Shown piece by piece: positions 1 to 7,477 of a DNA stretch of 64,000 nt. Under the pieces are notes generated by a model. The model was not told the origin of the DNA. It worked only from the letters and a program-made list of their open reading frames with translations, and did not search any database. The stretch is from Planctomycetes bacterium UBA7888 (GTDB lineage: Bacteria; Planctomycetota; UBA1135), in the NCBI GenBank assembly GCA_002500505.1, contig DLRM01000028.1, positions 1 through 64,000 on the forward strand, read 5' to 3'. The stretch's first letter is position 1. Every line of letters starts with the position of its first letter. Made by a program: the position numbers and the translations under genes.

Positions 1-74
1 GGGCCACTCTGCGCCCAAAGTGGGAATTGGACAAGGGTGCAGAAAGCAAAGAGGAGGGGAATGAAGCGTGGCAT
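1..74 (-). CDS. Secreted protein, N-terminal start only (partial at left edge)
   Basis: On the minus strand an ATG at 74 opens a frame that runs without a stop to the window edge. Its 24 visible residues read as a classical signal peptide: MPRF, then a hydrophobic stretch (IPLLFAFCTLVQFPLW), then AQSG, which fits signal peptidase I cleavage after A-Q. Many exported proteins in this window begin in the same style. It lies 116 bp downstream of trmJ on the same strand, so it could be co-transcribed. The function cannot be seen. The main doubt is that only 24 codons are visible. Confidence 0.5.
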   Translation of the reverse strand, partial: MPRFIPLLFAFCTLVQFPLWAQSG

Positions 75-190
75 AAGGTTAAATAGGCTCCCAGAAAGGG
101 TATTCGAGAATCCTGAAGACCCTCCCAAACTAGCACAAATCTCCAATATTTGGGGCCGCAGAGAGACAAGAAACCAATCCTGCGGAGCCC

Positions 191-886
191 TTATTTAGAA
201 ACTCTCGATTCGCGCCGCCAGCGGGCGTGCTTCAGGATTTTCTCAATGACCCGCAAGTCTCGCGCCTCAATGTTGACGGCCTCCAGCCGTCTTAAGCAGT
301 TCTTCGTCTCTTCTCCGCGGTCTGGAAATTCAATCGCCTCAATTTCCTCCGAAACTCGTTCGAGAACTCGAACACGACTTTCATAGTTCGACAGAACAGA
401 TTGAGAGGTTTGCTCCGAGTCGCATCGAGAAGGGGCCCGACTCAATTCATAAAGAGCAACTGCGACTGCATGGGAAAGATTCAAGGAACTCAAGTCGCGA
501 GTTGGAATTCGACAGAGCTGAGAACATCGCTCAACCTCTTGAGTTTCCAAACCCCGATCTTCTCGACCAAAAACAAGGGCGATTCCCTCGTCACTCGGGA
601 AAGTTAACTCTGGGAGTAATTCTGCTTGTCGATATTTCCCACTACGCGATGTAAAAGCAATGGAGTGAGTCATGCCCTCGAGTGCAACGTCAAGGGAGGG
701 GACGCTCCGTAAAAGGTTCAATGTTTCTAAGGCCGACGCCCCAGTCCGCTCCGCTTCAGAGCCTGGTATTTCGACTCCACCAACTTGGACCCAATCCGAC
801 ACCCCAAAATTAGCCAAAATGCGGGCAATGAACCCAACATTCGCAGGGTTCTTTGGCTCAACAAGGACAATCCTGAGAGACTCCAC
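191..886 (-). CDS. trmJ: TrmH/TrmJ-type SPOUT RNA 2'-O-methyltransferase
   Basis: A 231-residue SPOUT-fold methyltransferase, predicted to methylate the ribose 2'-O of a tRNA anticodon-loop nucleotide using S-adenosylmethionine in the cytoplasm. The three family motifs are visible: NPANVGFIAR at residues 13-22, LVFGREDRGL at 104-113 and the knot motif LSSLNLSHAVAVALYEL at about 132-148. The length fits TrmJ, which has a C-terminal extension after the SPOUT core. The start is GTG at 886: a stop lies a few codons upstream in frame and no ATG is available. A tRNA-Asn gene lies 71 bp away on the other strand. The exact RNA target (TrmJ or another TrmH-family member) cannot be decided from sequence alone. 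Confidence 0.85.
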   Translation of the reverse strand: MESLRIVLVEPKNPANVGFIARILANFGVSDWVQVGGVEIPGSEAERTGASALETLNLLRSVPSLDVALEGMTHSIAFTSRSGKYRQAELLPELTFPSDEGIALVFGREDRGLETQEVERCSQLCRIPTRDLSSLNLSHAVAVALYELSRAPSRCDSEQTSQSVLSNYESRVRVLERVSEEIEAIEFPDRGEETKNCLRRLEAVNIEARDLRVIEKILKHARWRRESRVSK

Positions 887-957
887 ACCTTCATCCTAAC
901 TTACCGGAATCCCTCTAGCCTCACCTTCGGGAGTGGGCTATACTTCCCCGCTCAAAT

Positions 958-1033
958 TCCCCGATAGCTCAGTTGGTAGAGCAGCTGACTGTTAATCAGC
1001 TTGTCACAAGTTCAAGTCTTGTTCGGGGAGCCA
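958..1033 (+). tRNA. tRNA-Asn (anticodon GTT)
   Basis: A complete cloverleaf can be folded by eye. The acceptor stem TCCCCGA (958-964) pairs with TCGGGGA (1023-1029), and the discriminator G is followed by an encoded CCA (1031-1033). The D arm is GCTC/GAGC. The anticodon stem GCTGA/TCAGC encloses loop CTGTTAA with anticodon GTT. The T arm ACAAG/CTTGT encloses TTCAAGT. A TATACT sequence at 939-944 lies at a suitable distance for a -10 box. A terminator follows immediately. Confidence 0.97.
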
Positions 1034-1040
1034 AAATAAG

Positions 1041-1069
1041 CCCTCGCCCCCCAAAGGCGGGGGTTTTTT
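1041..1069 (+). terminator. Intrinsic terminator of the tRNA-Asn gene
   Basis: CCCTCGCC (1041-1048) pairs with GGCGGGGG (1056-1063) in an 8-bp GC-rich stem with one G-T wobble. The loop is CCCCAAA and a run of six T follows. It begins seven bases after the tRNA CCA end. Confidence 0.9.
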
Positions 1070-1082
1070 ATATGATGGAGCT

Positions 1083-2030
1083 ATGAGAACATTGGCCCAA
1101 ATCACTTTCGCCCTTCTTGCTCTTGCGGCCACTCTCCACGCCCAGGGCAACCATTACTACGACTTGGCCCAAGAACGAGGTCCAGCCACAATCCACTTTT
1201 CCGTTGGGACTCTCCTTGGTCCCCTGAAGGGCGATGACCGCTTTCATGGTGCAGGAGACCTGGGTCTCGAAGTTGCATCCGCCACGTTCCCCTTTGGAAC
1301 GGGTCGGCTTATGACCGCCAGCACGGGTCCCATCGTAATGGTGGAGCCTGAAATTCATGGCTGGATTCCGAACCCAATCCCTGGATTTCCGCATTTAGCC
1401 GACGTCTATTTCAGAGGTGCAGAATGCTACTTTGACAGCAGTACATTTCCGATAGATCCCGCCACCGGGAATTACACAGGAGGTGGAACGATTACTTTCA
1501 CTGCCGGTGAAATTGAACTGAATGCGATTTCAACTTCGACAATCATGCCGCTTGCTGGCTTGGGCTCTGATATTTTCCAAATTTCAGGAAGCCTGAATCA
1601 GTTTGGTGGAAAAGTTGAATTTACTTGTTCCTTTGCCCATCAATTCGTGGGAGATGTCGGTGGATTTTCCATCGCTGTTAACTTGGGAGGTGTACTTTAT
1701 GGCGCAACGACGATTCCAGGCCTTGCACTTTCGCTCAACATTTCAACCTTGACCGCAGGACAGCTCGCCTCCTTTGACTGTAGCGGCGGACTTCCACAAT
1801 CACCCATTTATCTTGGCGCGAGCACACGAGGCACGGGCAGTAATCCCATCAACGCCCTGCATGTCATTTGTGATTTGCTTCAACCGATTCCGGTTAAATC
1901 TGGGCTAACGGATGCTGCTGGAAATTGTTCTTGGGCGATACAAGTCCCAAATTTCCCTGGCTTATCAGTTTGGTTTCAAACGATTCAAATGGGCCTGAAG
2001 TCCCCCGTCGTCGCAACGGCTATTCAGTGA
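1083..2030 (+). CDS. Secreted hypothetical protein with beta-rich C-terminal domain
   Basis: A 315-residue exported protein of unknown function. A signal peptide is clear at residues 1-20 (MRTLAQITFALLALAATLHAQ). The body is rich in Gly, Thr, Ser and aromatic residues, typical of an all-beta secreted domain. Four of the few cysteines could form disulphides. The last ~100 residues, from about LSLNISTLTAGQ, follow a pattern (small-residue strands, G-x-N/D-G-x-C turn, closing hydrophobic strand) that also ends several other exported proteins in this window. The ATG at 1083 has a GGAG Shine-Dalgarno five bases upstream. The next gene starts 15 bp downstream and is also exported, so the pair is probably an operon. 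No catalytic motif is recognisable. Confidence 0.75.
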   Translation: MRTLAQITFALLALAATLHAQGNHYYDLAQERGPATIHFSVGTLLGPLKGDDRFHGAGDLGLEVASATFPFGTGRLMTASTGPIVMVEPEIHGWIPNPIPGFPHLADVYFRGAECYFDSSTFPIDPATGNYTGGGTITFTAGEIELNAISTSTIMPLAGLGSDIFQISGSLNQFGGKVEFTCSFAHQFVGDVGGFSIAVNLGGVLYGATTIPGLALSLNISTLTAGQLASFDCSGGLPQSPIYLGASTRGTGSNPINALHVICDLLQPIPVKSGLTDAAGNCSWAIQVPNFPGLSVWFQTIQMGLKSPVVATAIQ

Positions 2031-2045
2031 CCTTTCAATTCAAAA

Positions 2046-3254
2046 GTGCATCCCCTCACCTCCGTAGCCACCCTTGCCCTCCTTGCGCCCTTTGTAAACG
2101 CCCAGTCGGATAACTCCGTAGCAGCGTGGGGCTCTAATCAATTCTCGCAAATTAGTAATCTTCCCATGGAAGATGACTTTCAAATGATTGCGAGTGGTTC
2201 CAATCACTGCTTGGCTTTAAGGGGTGACGGTTCCATCATGTCCTGGGGAGATGATGCCAACTTGGCCGTTTCAGGAACTCCAACAGGAACAGGCTTTCTC
2301 TCTATTGCATCAGGTCGCTTTCACTCACTTGCAATACAACTAGACGGCAGCATCGCTGCATGGGGGCTAGACAACGGGGGCCAAGTCTCTAATACACCTA
2401 TCGACTCTGGCTTTGTTCAAGTTGCTGGCGGGCACGCTCACTCTTTAGCGCTGCACTCAGATGGCTCTCTCCATTCTTGGGGAAGAGACCAATGGGGCCA
2501 AATAAGTGGAACTCCATCAGGAAACGACTTCATTCAAATCGCTTCCGGTGGCGGCTGTTCATTTGCTCTACGAGCTGACGGCTCAATCGAGGCATGGGGC
2601 CTGGACGACTACGGCCAAGTTTCATCTACACCATCGGGAACGGGCTACAGCCAGGTTTCTGGTTTTGGACCTCACGCGGCTGCCCTTCGAAATGATGGGA
2701 GTTTAGTCTCTTGGGGCAACGACAACTCTGGCCAGGTAAGCAACACCCCTGCAGGCAATAATTTCACGCAAGTATCCGTCGGGATGTTTCACACAATTGC
2801 CTTACAGGCAGACGGACATGCAGTGGGATGGGGAAAAGACAACATCGGCCAAGCGCAAAATATTCCCCAAGGTCTCTATTCTCAAATTGCCTCCGGCCAC
2901 TACCATTCGTGTGCATTGTCGAATACTGCCAAACTGGTCGTTTCGCCTCTTCAAGTAGGAGGCACGGCTACATTTGTTATTACAGAGGCCCCTCCATCTT
3001 CTCAGTTTTTCTTGTGCTATTCGCTTTCCCCGGCCGAACCGTACTGGATAAACAAGCACGCCCTACTTTTGTTTTTGAATTCGCCCTCTTCCCTTCCTGC
3101 GATTTCCTTGGACGTTTCGGGAGCAGGAGTCCTTGGCCCGATGGCTGTTCCCCCCAGAATCGCCGCCGGCACAAAGGTTTCGTTTCAAGGAGTCACTCTT
3201 TCTGGAGCTGGCGAGCTTGGAATTACTAACCTTGAAGAAGCTATTGTCCAGTAA
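2046..3254 (+). CDS. Secreted RCC1-repeat (beta-propeller) protein
   Basis: A 402-residue exported protein built mainly of RCC1-like repeats. Each unit of about 40 residues carries the pattern H-S-L-A-L...DGS...(S/A)WG.D..GQVS.TP, seen at least seven times between about residues 25 and 290, so a seven-bladed propeller is likely. A signal peptide ending VNAQ precedes it, and a beta-rich tail (~295-402) follows that resembles the C-termini of neighbouring secreted proteins. In eukaryotes RCC1 acts on Ran GTPase. Bacterial versions are uncharacterised, and a binding or surface role is inference. The start is GTG at 2046, directly preceding the signal peptide. It is probably co-transcribed with the upstream gene, 15 bp away. 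Confidence 0.85.
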   Translation: MHPLTSVATLALLAPFVNAQSDNSVAAWGSNQFSQISNLPMEDDFQMIASGSNHCLALRGDGSIMSWGDDANLAVSGTPTGTGFLSIASGRFHSLAIQLDGSIAAWGLDNGGQVSNTPIDSGFVQVAGGHAHSLALHSDGSLHSWGRDQWGQISGTPSGNDFIQIASGGGCSFALRADGSIEAWGLDDYGQVSSTPSGTGYSQVSGFGPHAAALRNDGSLVSWGNDNSGQVSNTPAGNNFTQVSVGMFHTIALQADGHAVGWGKDNIGQAQNIPQGLYSQIASGHYHSCALSNTAKLVVSPLQVGGTATFVITEAPPSSQFFLCYSLSPAEPYWINKHALLLFLNSPSSLPAISLDVSGAGVLGPMAVPPRIAAGTKVSFQGVTLSGAGELGITNLEEAIVQ

Positions 3255-3345
3255 CTAGGAAACTTACTGCGCGAATATTGCGTGGGTGAAAAAATATTTC
3301 CACGATGCATCACCTGAAGAGTGATGTCGAATACAACCGGGCTTT

Positions 3346-3993
3346 CTATGCAACCGCGTGGGGAATCTCATTAAAGACGGCGGCCCACAAACATGCGCAT
3401 CCCGCCATTACAAAAAGGTGCCATGCGAAGTGAAACCCTCTGCGGTTATCGAGCGAATAAAAAACGGTTCCTGTTGTGAAGAAAACTCCAGCACCCACAA
3501 GCCATGCAATCGTGCCTGGGAACATGCGGTCCATCATGGGGCCAAGCGCAATCACGCACATCCAACCGAGGGCAAGGTAGAGAAACAAGAAAAGGCGGTC
3601 AAAGCGTCCAGTAAAAAATATTTTGAGTACTGCACCGACGAGGGCAACAGACCAAGCAACCCCAAATAGATTCCAGCCCAATGGGCCTTTAAGGCTGGAA
3701 ATGCAAAATGGAGTGTAAGCGCCGGCAATCAAAATAAAGATGCTGGCGTGGTCCACGGTGCGCAACCATTTGCGGAGATTGGGGCGAAAACAGCCGTGGT
3801 AGAGCGCGGACGCTCCGAGAGTTGCCGTTAAACAGGCCCCAAAAACAGCGCAACCAACGATATGCCAAGTGTCCCCTCGTTCAACAGCGTTGACTATGAG
3901 AAAAGGGAGCCCGATAGCGCTCAGGAGAAAGCCAAGAGCATGGGATCTGGAATTCCACTTCTCTTCATTCGGTCGAAAGGGCCTATCGCTCAT
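3346..3993 (-). CDS. Hemolysin III / TrhA-type (PAQR) membrane protein
   Basis: A 215-residue polytopic protein of the hemolysin III (PAQR, CREST) family with about seven transmembrane helices. Conserved family residues are visible: SHALGF at 17-22, S62 and H66 in SALYHG, the VDH motif at 80-82, and a C-terminal pair H188 and H192 (FHFAWH). In this superfamily the His/Asp/Ser set binds zinc and is thought to support lipid hydrolase activity. In E. coli TrhA affects membrane energetics. It converges on the RCC1-repeat gene. A second family member lies at 59588-60280. Confidence 0.9.
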   Translation of the reverse strand: MSDRPFRPNEEKWNSRSHALGFLLSAIGLPFLIVNAVERGDTWHIVGCAVFGACLTATLGASALYHGCFRPNLRKWLRTVDHASIFILIAGAYTPFCISSLKGPLGWNLFGVAWSVALVGAVLKIFFTGRFDRLFLFLYLALGWMCVIALGPMMDRMFPGTIAWLVGAGVFFTTGTVFYSLDNRRGFHFAWHLFVMAGCACLWAAVFNEIPHAVA

Positions 3994-4081
3994 CTTCTTT
4001 CTAGCCTAGCAAGGAAATCAGAGGGTGTTTCCACATCTCCCATACTTTTTGGGATAGGATGGAAAAGGCCCACCATCATCA

Positions 4082-5890
4082 ATGTTGTTTACCTCCCTTC
4101 TCCTTTACGCAATCCAGCAAGAGCCGGTTTACCCGGAAGGCGTTGGCATTTCCCGAGCTTTGACCCCAGCTGAAATCGCCTGGATAGCGGCGAATCCTCC
4201 TGGGCCCGGTGGTCGTGCCGCCACTTCTCCTCCTTCAGGGCCAGTTCACTGTGTCGCTGAATACGAGCCTATGGAAGGGATTTTAATCGCGTGGGAAGGG
4301 ACCAGTGGACAAAACACCGTCCTTGCCAAGATGGCAAAGCATGTAACGACAACTGGAAATGGAAAAGTATATTGCGTAGTCGATTCAACTTCCGAACAGA
4401 ATTCGGCATCGAACACGATTTCAAATCAAGGCGCAGACATGAACAATGTTGAGTTCATTGTCAAAAATACCGACACCATCTGGATTCGAGATTACGGCCC
4501 ACGATATATCTACCAGGGCGATTGTCGTTCTATTATTGACCATGACTACAACCGACCTCGAAATAACGACAATGCGTTCCCCTCTTTCTTTTCGAGTCAC
4601 AAAAACCAAGCCTGGTATGACCATGACCTGGAACATGGTGGCGGCAACTACCACTTAGACGCTTTGGGCTACAGCTATGCGACAAAGCTCATCCTAAATG
4701 AAAACGGCAACAAATCCGAAGCTCAAATCAAACAAATCTTTCAGGATTTCCAAAACCTGAATACCACAATTTTGGACGCATTCCCCACGAGTGTGGATTC
4801 CACTCAACACCTCGATATGTGGATGCAAATCATTGGCGACCAGACAGTGGTTATCTCTGATTGGCCCGACCAATCGGGAACAACACAAGACAATATTTGT
4901 GATGCAGCCGCTGTAGACATGGCCGCTCGGGGTTATCAAGTCTTCCGGACTCCTGCGCGCCGGCCTTCAGGATGGAATGGGAACCACTACACCTATACAA
5001 ATGTCGTGATGTTCAACAACATTGTGATGATTCCAACTTACAGCAATAGCCAGGTTTCTTCCTATAACTCTCAAGCTCTTTCAACTTGGCAACAAGCTTG
5101 CCCAAACAAAACTATTATTCAAATTAATTCCGACGCTGTTGTTTCGTACGCCGGCGTACTTCACTGCATCATGATGCATGTTCCGCCAAACTCCGGTGGA
5201 GCAATCCCAACGGCTTATCTGGTTCAACCGAACTCAGGCACATTTAACCCCGGCGACGCTGTTGACGTGGAATGGATTTCCGATGACGACGAAGGGGTGC
5301 AGTCCACAAAACTCCAGTTCTCTGATGATGGCGGCTCCACTTGGTCCACTGTTGCCAACAACCTTGGTCCTTCGGGAACTCACTCATGGACAGTTCCGTC
5401 TGTTTCGACCAGCCAAGGCCTGCTTCGCGTCGTAGTCAGCGACAGTAGCGGAAACTCTGGAAATGACGAGTGCGACAATGCCTTAGTCATCGGAGGTGGC
5501 GGCTCCACTGCTCAATTAATTCCCTATGGCAGTGGGAAATCCGGAACTCTTGGTGTTCCTGTTTTGAATGCCTCCGCCCTTCCTGTTCTTGGAACGCTGG
5601 TCACTCTGGAAGTTTCCCAAGGACTCCCAAATGGAAACGGTTGGCTGATTGCTGGCCCGAGAAAAAGAAGCGCTTCATTTGACGGAGGAACGATTTTAGT
5701 GGACTACAAAAGGACCTACACCTTCAACATCAATGCCCAAGGGCAAGGTGGAATGTCTGCAACTGTCCCCTCGAGCCCTTCATTAGCTGGCCTCTCCTGG
5801 TTCTGGCAGGCTTGGATTCGGAATGACCCCGCCGCAACTGGACAGGGTTGGACCTGTTCGAACGGCTTAGAAACCGTTCTTGGCTACTAA
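4082..5890 (+). CDS. Secreted peptidyl-arginine deiminase-like (PAD_porph) enzyme
   Basis: A 602-residue exported member of the agmatine deiminase/Porphyromonas-type PAD family, which hydrolyses a guanidino group to citrulline plus ammonia. The active-site set is present: WIRDYGP with D137, GGGN at 186-189, HLDMWM with H243 and D245, and the nucleophile C362 in VLHCIMMH. A short signal segment leads into a start at MLFTSLLLY. After the catalytic core come an Ig-like domain (about 375-475, with a DGGSTW turn) and a C-terminal beta domain (about 480-602). Agmatine deiminases are cytoplasmic and about 350-370 residues, so the signal peptide and extra domains favour a protein or peptide substrate outside the cytoplasm. 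That choice of substrate is inference. Confidence 0.88.
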   Translation: MLFTSLLLYAIQQEPVYPEGVGISRALTPAEIAWIAANPPGPGGRAATSPPSGPVHCVAEYEPMEGILIAWEGTSGQNTVLAKMAKHVTTTGNGKVYCVVDSTSEQNSASNTISNQGADMNNVEFIVKNTDTIWIRDYGPRYIYQGDCRSIIDHDYNRPRNNDNAFPSFFSSHKNQAWYDHDLEHGGGNYHLDALGYSYATKLILNENGNKSEAQIKQIFQDFQNLNTTILDAFPTSVDSTQHLDMWMQIIGDQTVVISDWPDQSGTTQDNICDAAAVDMAARGYQVFRTPARRPSGWNGNHYTYTNVVMFNNIVMIPTYSNSQVSSYNSQALSTWQQACPNKTIIQINSDAVVSYAGVLHCIMMHVPPNSGGAIPTAYLVQPNSGTFNPGDAVDVEWISDDDEGVQSTKLQFSDDGGSTWSTVANNLGPSGTHSWTVPSVSTSQGLLRVVVSDSSGNSGNDECDNALVIGGGGSTAQLIPYGSGKSGTLGVPVLNASALPVLGTLVTLEVSQGLPNGNGWLIAGPRKRSASFDGGTILVDYKRTYTFNINAQGQGGMSATVPSSPSLAGLSWFWQAWIRNDPAATGQGWTCSNGLETVLGY

Positions 5891-5927
5891 GGGTCTAGCT
5901 CCGCTCCGATAGGGCTACAATTTGCGG

Positions 5928-6389
5928 ATGAAGACGTCTGAGACATCTCTTTTTGTGGGCTTCATTGTGCTCAGCCCCTTGCTGCTCGCTTACCTTCCAA
6001 CTCAAGAACCACATCACCATGAGTCGGAACACGAGGAGTCTCCGCTTGAAGAATCTATGGAAGCCTTAAAAGATGGCTTCAAATCCTTGCGTCGCACTCT
6101 AGGGAATCCGGAAGCGCAGGCCCACCACCTAAAGACCCTTCACTCCATGCAAGACGCAGCCCTGGAGTCCTTCCCTCTTTGTCCAGACCCACTCTCTCCT
6201 CTCTCGGAAAAAGAAACCCTGCTCTGGAACCTTGAATATCGGCGCGCCATGCTCCAAGTTTGCTCTGAACTTTGCGAGCTGGAGCTTGCAGTAATCGAGG
6301 GCAGACAGGATGATGCGCAATCCTTGCTCCGAGCATTAGGCTCCATCAAAAAGAAGGGCCACCGCGCCTACAAAGAAGAGGACGAATGA
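5928..6389 (+). CDS. Cytochrome b562-family protein (exported)
   Basis: A 153-residue protein with an N-terminal hydrophobic signal or anchor (residues 7-23), a His/Glu-rich linker, then a four-helix-bundle pattern. It resembles the cytochrome b562 family common in planctomycetes. The expected haem ligands would be M44 in the first helix (EESMEALK) and H145 near the end of the last helix (KKKGHRAY), both present. It would be a small periplasmic electron carrier. The ATG at 5928 is preferred over the TTG two codons upstream. Its last codon overlaps a downstream ATG (ATGA at 6386), but the next gene more likely starts at 6437. Haem binding is inferred from family resemblance. Confidence 0.7.
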   Translation: MKTSETSLFVGFIVLSPLLLAYLPTQEPHHHESEHEESPLEESMEALKDGFKSLRRTLGNPEAQAHHLKTLHSMQDAALESFPLCPDPLSPLSEKETLLWNLEYRRAMLQVCSELCELELAVIEGRQDDAQSLLRALGSIKKKGHRAYKEEDE

Positions 6390-6436
6390 TCCTCTCCCCC
6401 CTTACAAGACTTTCGCCTGAGCGAACCCATTCCAAC

Positions 6437-7435
6437 ATGAAAAATGCCTTCCTCCTTTTCGCAGGACTTTTGCTTACATCTCCTGTTTCTGCTCAAGACG
6501 ACTCCCATTCGGATTGGTATGACGACTTTGACAAAGCCACCGCAGCTGCAAAAGCTGAGGGCAAGAACCTTCTGGTAGATTTCACTGGATCCGATTGGTG
6601 TGGTTGGTGCATCCGCCTTCATGATGAAGTCTTCCAGTTTGACGCATTCCTAGATGCCGCAAAGAAAGAGTACATCTTGGTCGCATTGGACTTTCCCCAG
6701 GACGAAGCCATTAAAGCCAAGGTTCCAAACCCTGAACGCAATGACGAACTGAACAACAAGTATGGGATTCGTGGTTATCCAACCATCCTCTTGATGAATG
6801 CGGAAGGTGAAGTCTTTGGACGCACGGGATATCAGGAAGGTGGGCCAGAAAAGTATGTCGCCCATATGGAAGAAATCGCAGAAGCCGGAAGAAAGGGTCT
6901 TGCTAATGCGAAAAAACTAAACGAATCTTACCTTTCTGCAACAACGCAAGAAGAGAAGATTGCTGTCGTCAAAACTGCAATTGAGAGTATGGAAGGCGGC
7001 GACCCTGACACGCCGGGTTCTTCTACCATTGCCGATATTGTCCGCTATGGTTTTGAGCTTGGCCTGGAAATCGAAGCCCTGAAAGCTCTTCTCAACAATG
7101 GACATTTTGATGCTGAGCTTGCGGAAAAGGGACGGAAGCTTGACCCTGAAAACAATGAAGGAATTTTAGAGCAAGTGGTCCTTGCTCAATGTCGTTCAGT
7201 GGACAGCCTCGAAGCTGTACAGGCTGCCGTCGAAGCTGTCGTCGCGCTTGACAAAAATGGAATCAAAGACCCCGAAACCACTCGTGAGCTTTATGTCAAT
7301 ACCGCTTTCTGGTGCAATCGATTCGTGAAAGATCAAGAAAAGGCGATGGTTTTTGCGAAGAAAGCCAAACTCCTTGCTGGGGATGATGAACGCCTTCACG
7401 AAATGTTAGACGAAATCATCAATAGCGAGGAATAG
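6437..7435 (+). CDS. Exported thioredoxin-fold protein
   Basis: A 332-residue protein with signal peptide (MKNAFLLFAGLLLTSPVSAQ) and a thioredoxin-like domain at about 28-150. The active-site motif is DWCGWC with cysteines at residues 55 and 58, and the cis-Pro loop is visible in GYPTILLM. The C-terminal half is helical and TPR-like. Such proteins reduce or isomerise disulphides, or assist cytochrome maturation, in the periplasm. I chose ATG 6437 because the signal peptide begins there. An in-frame ATG at 6386 would add 17 polar residues in front of it. It follows a cytochrome b562-like gene, which fits a role in extracytoplasmic redox. Confidence 0.85.
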   Translation: MKNAFLLFAGLLLTSPVSAQDDSHSDWYDDFDKATAAAKAEGKNLLVDFTGSDWCGWCIRLHDEVFQFDAFLDAAKKEYILVALDFPQDEAIKAKVPNPERNDELNNKYGIRGYPTILLMNAEGEVFGRTGYQEGGPEKYVAHMEEIAEAGRKGLANAKKLNESYLSATTQEEKIAVVKTAIESMEGGDPDTPGSSTIADIVRYGFELGLEIEALKALLNNGHFDAELAEKGRKLDPENNEGILEQVVLAQCRSVDSLEAVQAAVEAVVALDKNGIKDPETTRELYVNTAFWCNRFVKDQEKAMVFAKKAKLLAGDDERLHEMLDEIINSEE

Positions 7436-7460
7436 AAGCCCCACACACAGGGCGGCTTTT
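7436..7460 (+). terminator. Weak terminator-like hairpin
   Basis: AAGCCCC (7436-7442) can pair with GG and GGCTT (7450-7458, one bulged base), followed by TTTT. It sits directly after the thioredoxin-fold gene stop and before the next start. The stem is imperfect and the T run short. Confidence 0.3.
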
Positions 7461-7477
7461 GAAGTATCCTTGGGGGG

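Noticed and set aside
3308..3326. A CATCAC/GTGATG hairpin between two convergent genes as a terminator
   Set aside because: Only a 6-bp stem with no T run on either strand. The position fits a bidirectional terminator, but the evidence is too weak to annotate.
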